Below, piece by piece: positions 13,645 through 14,109 of a stretch of DNA of 14,109 bases. The stretch comes from Methanobacteriota archaeon. GTDB lineage: Archaea; Thermoplasmatota; Poseidoniia; Poseidoniales; Thalassarchaeaceae. The position numbers and the translations under genes are program-made. Below the pieces are notes generated by a model that saw nothing but the letters and a program-made list of their open reading frames with translations, did not search any database and was not told the origin of the DNA. Position 1 is the first letter of the stretch. The number at the start of each line of letters is the position of its first letter. The stretch lies in the NCBI GenBank assembly GCA_002712575.1, contig PATZ01000013.1:8216-22324 (forward strand), in the 5' to 3' direction.

Positions 13645-14109
13645 GTGAAGTGGCTACAAAGAGCCCTCGGCCTCCCCGTCGCGCCCGACTCCGAAGATTG
13701 GAACAGAAATGGCGGTGATGTACGTGGAGTGGGCGACGACCATCCATTCCATCAGTTGGACAGAGCAGTATGGTCAGAGCGGACCAGTAGAATAAATCCA
13801 AGGCCTTCTAGAGTCGTTAGATACCTCAAACCAAACGATAGATTGGGGATAGATGCGACTATTCTCGATGATGCCCTCAGATCTGGTGAGACAGTGATAG
13901 TCGATCTCTCAGACTTGAGGCACGTGGAAACACAACGCGGGGCATTGAGAAAGAGAATAGGGGACTCAGCATCAAGAATTGGAAGGCCTGCATTCAGAAT
14001 AGATTCAGAGGGATGCCTCCTCGTTGTGCCTGGTAGAGGCGTGCGAGTTGATCAGAAGCGCCATGTGCTCGGAACAGCTATCTGGCAGGATTCCGATTCA
14101 GAAAAAGAG
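13645..14109 (+). CDS. sepF: SepF-like cell-division protein (partial, 3' end cut)
   Basis: An open frame of 155 codons, still open at the window edge. It begins with an amphipathic KWLQRALGL segment (residues 2-10), resembling the membrane-targeting helix of SepF. A polar linker follows to about residue 55. The core from about 57 (RVVRYLKPND, a LDDALRSGETVIVDLSDL stretch at 74-91, then FRIDSEGCLLVVPGRGVRV) has the SepF strand-helix-strand pattern and the hallmark V-I-V-(D/N)-L after a short helix. SepF anchors FtsZ to the membrane in many archaea. The GTG at 13645 lies 5 nt after the PKD gene's stop, with GAGGG overlapping that stop, so the two genes are probably co-transcribed. The assignment rests on pattern rather than strong identity; another small SepF/DUF552-like protein is possible. 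Confidence 0.6.
   Translation, partial: MKWLQRALGLPVAPDSEDWNRNGGDVRGVGDDHPFHQLDRAVWSERTSRINPRPSRVVRYLKPNDRLGIDATILDDALRSGETVIVDLSDLRHVETQRGALRKRIGDSASRIGRPAFRIDSEGCLLVVPGRGVRVDQKRHVLGTAIWQDSDSEKE

Overview
The window looks archaeal. It encodes a TATA-box-binding protein (TBP) and a GHMP-type mevalonate kinase of the archaeal isoprenoid pathway. Two genes have TATA elements about 26 nt upstream of their start codons, the spacing expected for leaderless archaeal transcripts. It also has a giant PKD-repeat surface protein, an archaeal SepF-like gene and an acyl-CoA dehydrogenase paired with a membrane Fe-S oxidoreductase. This combination, with moderate GC, best fits marine Thermoplasmatota (Marine Group II/III, Ca. 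Poseidoniales-like). That placement is an inference from gene content.

Layout: (1) 3-269, plus strand, the 3' end of an isoleucyl-tRNA synthetase gene. (2) 272-8346, minus strand, a seven-gene run. In transcription order it holds an FadF/EtfD-like Fe-S quinone oxidoreductase, an MCAD-like acyl-CoA dehydrogenase, a small four-helix membrane protein, two tandem peptidase-C26 glutamine-amidotransferase-like hydrolases, cysteinyl-tRNA synthetase (ATGA overlap with the second hydrolase) and an Asp-box lipoprotein. (3) 8460-14109, plus strand, mevalonate kinase, TBP, the PKD surface protein and a SepF-like gene cut by the window end. Regions 2 and 3 diverge from an intergenic space at 8347-8459. 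No gene-free stretch exceeds 300 bases, and I saw no tRNA, rRNA, CRISPR array or insertion sequence.

How the genes may work together: the dehydrogenase and Fe-S protein suggest beta-oxidation electrons passing through an electron-transfer flavoprotein (not in the window) to the quinone pool. The PKD protein ends in one membrane helix and an 86-residue cytoplasmic tail, and its stop codon lies 5 nt before the SepF-like start, so the two are probably co-expressed and may be linked in envelope or division work.

The most notable observations are: a roughly 65-residue acidic insertion inside the second repeat of TBP; a 17-bp palindrome made of two opposed TATA boxes in the tbp promoter; an acyl-CoA dehydrogenase lacking a glutamate at both known catalytic-base positions; and a sharp change in base composition inside cysS near position 2500, suggesting a recombination or assembly junction.
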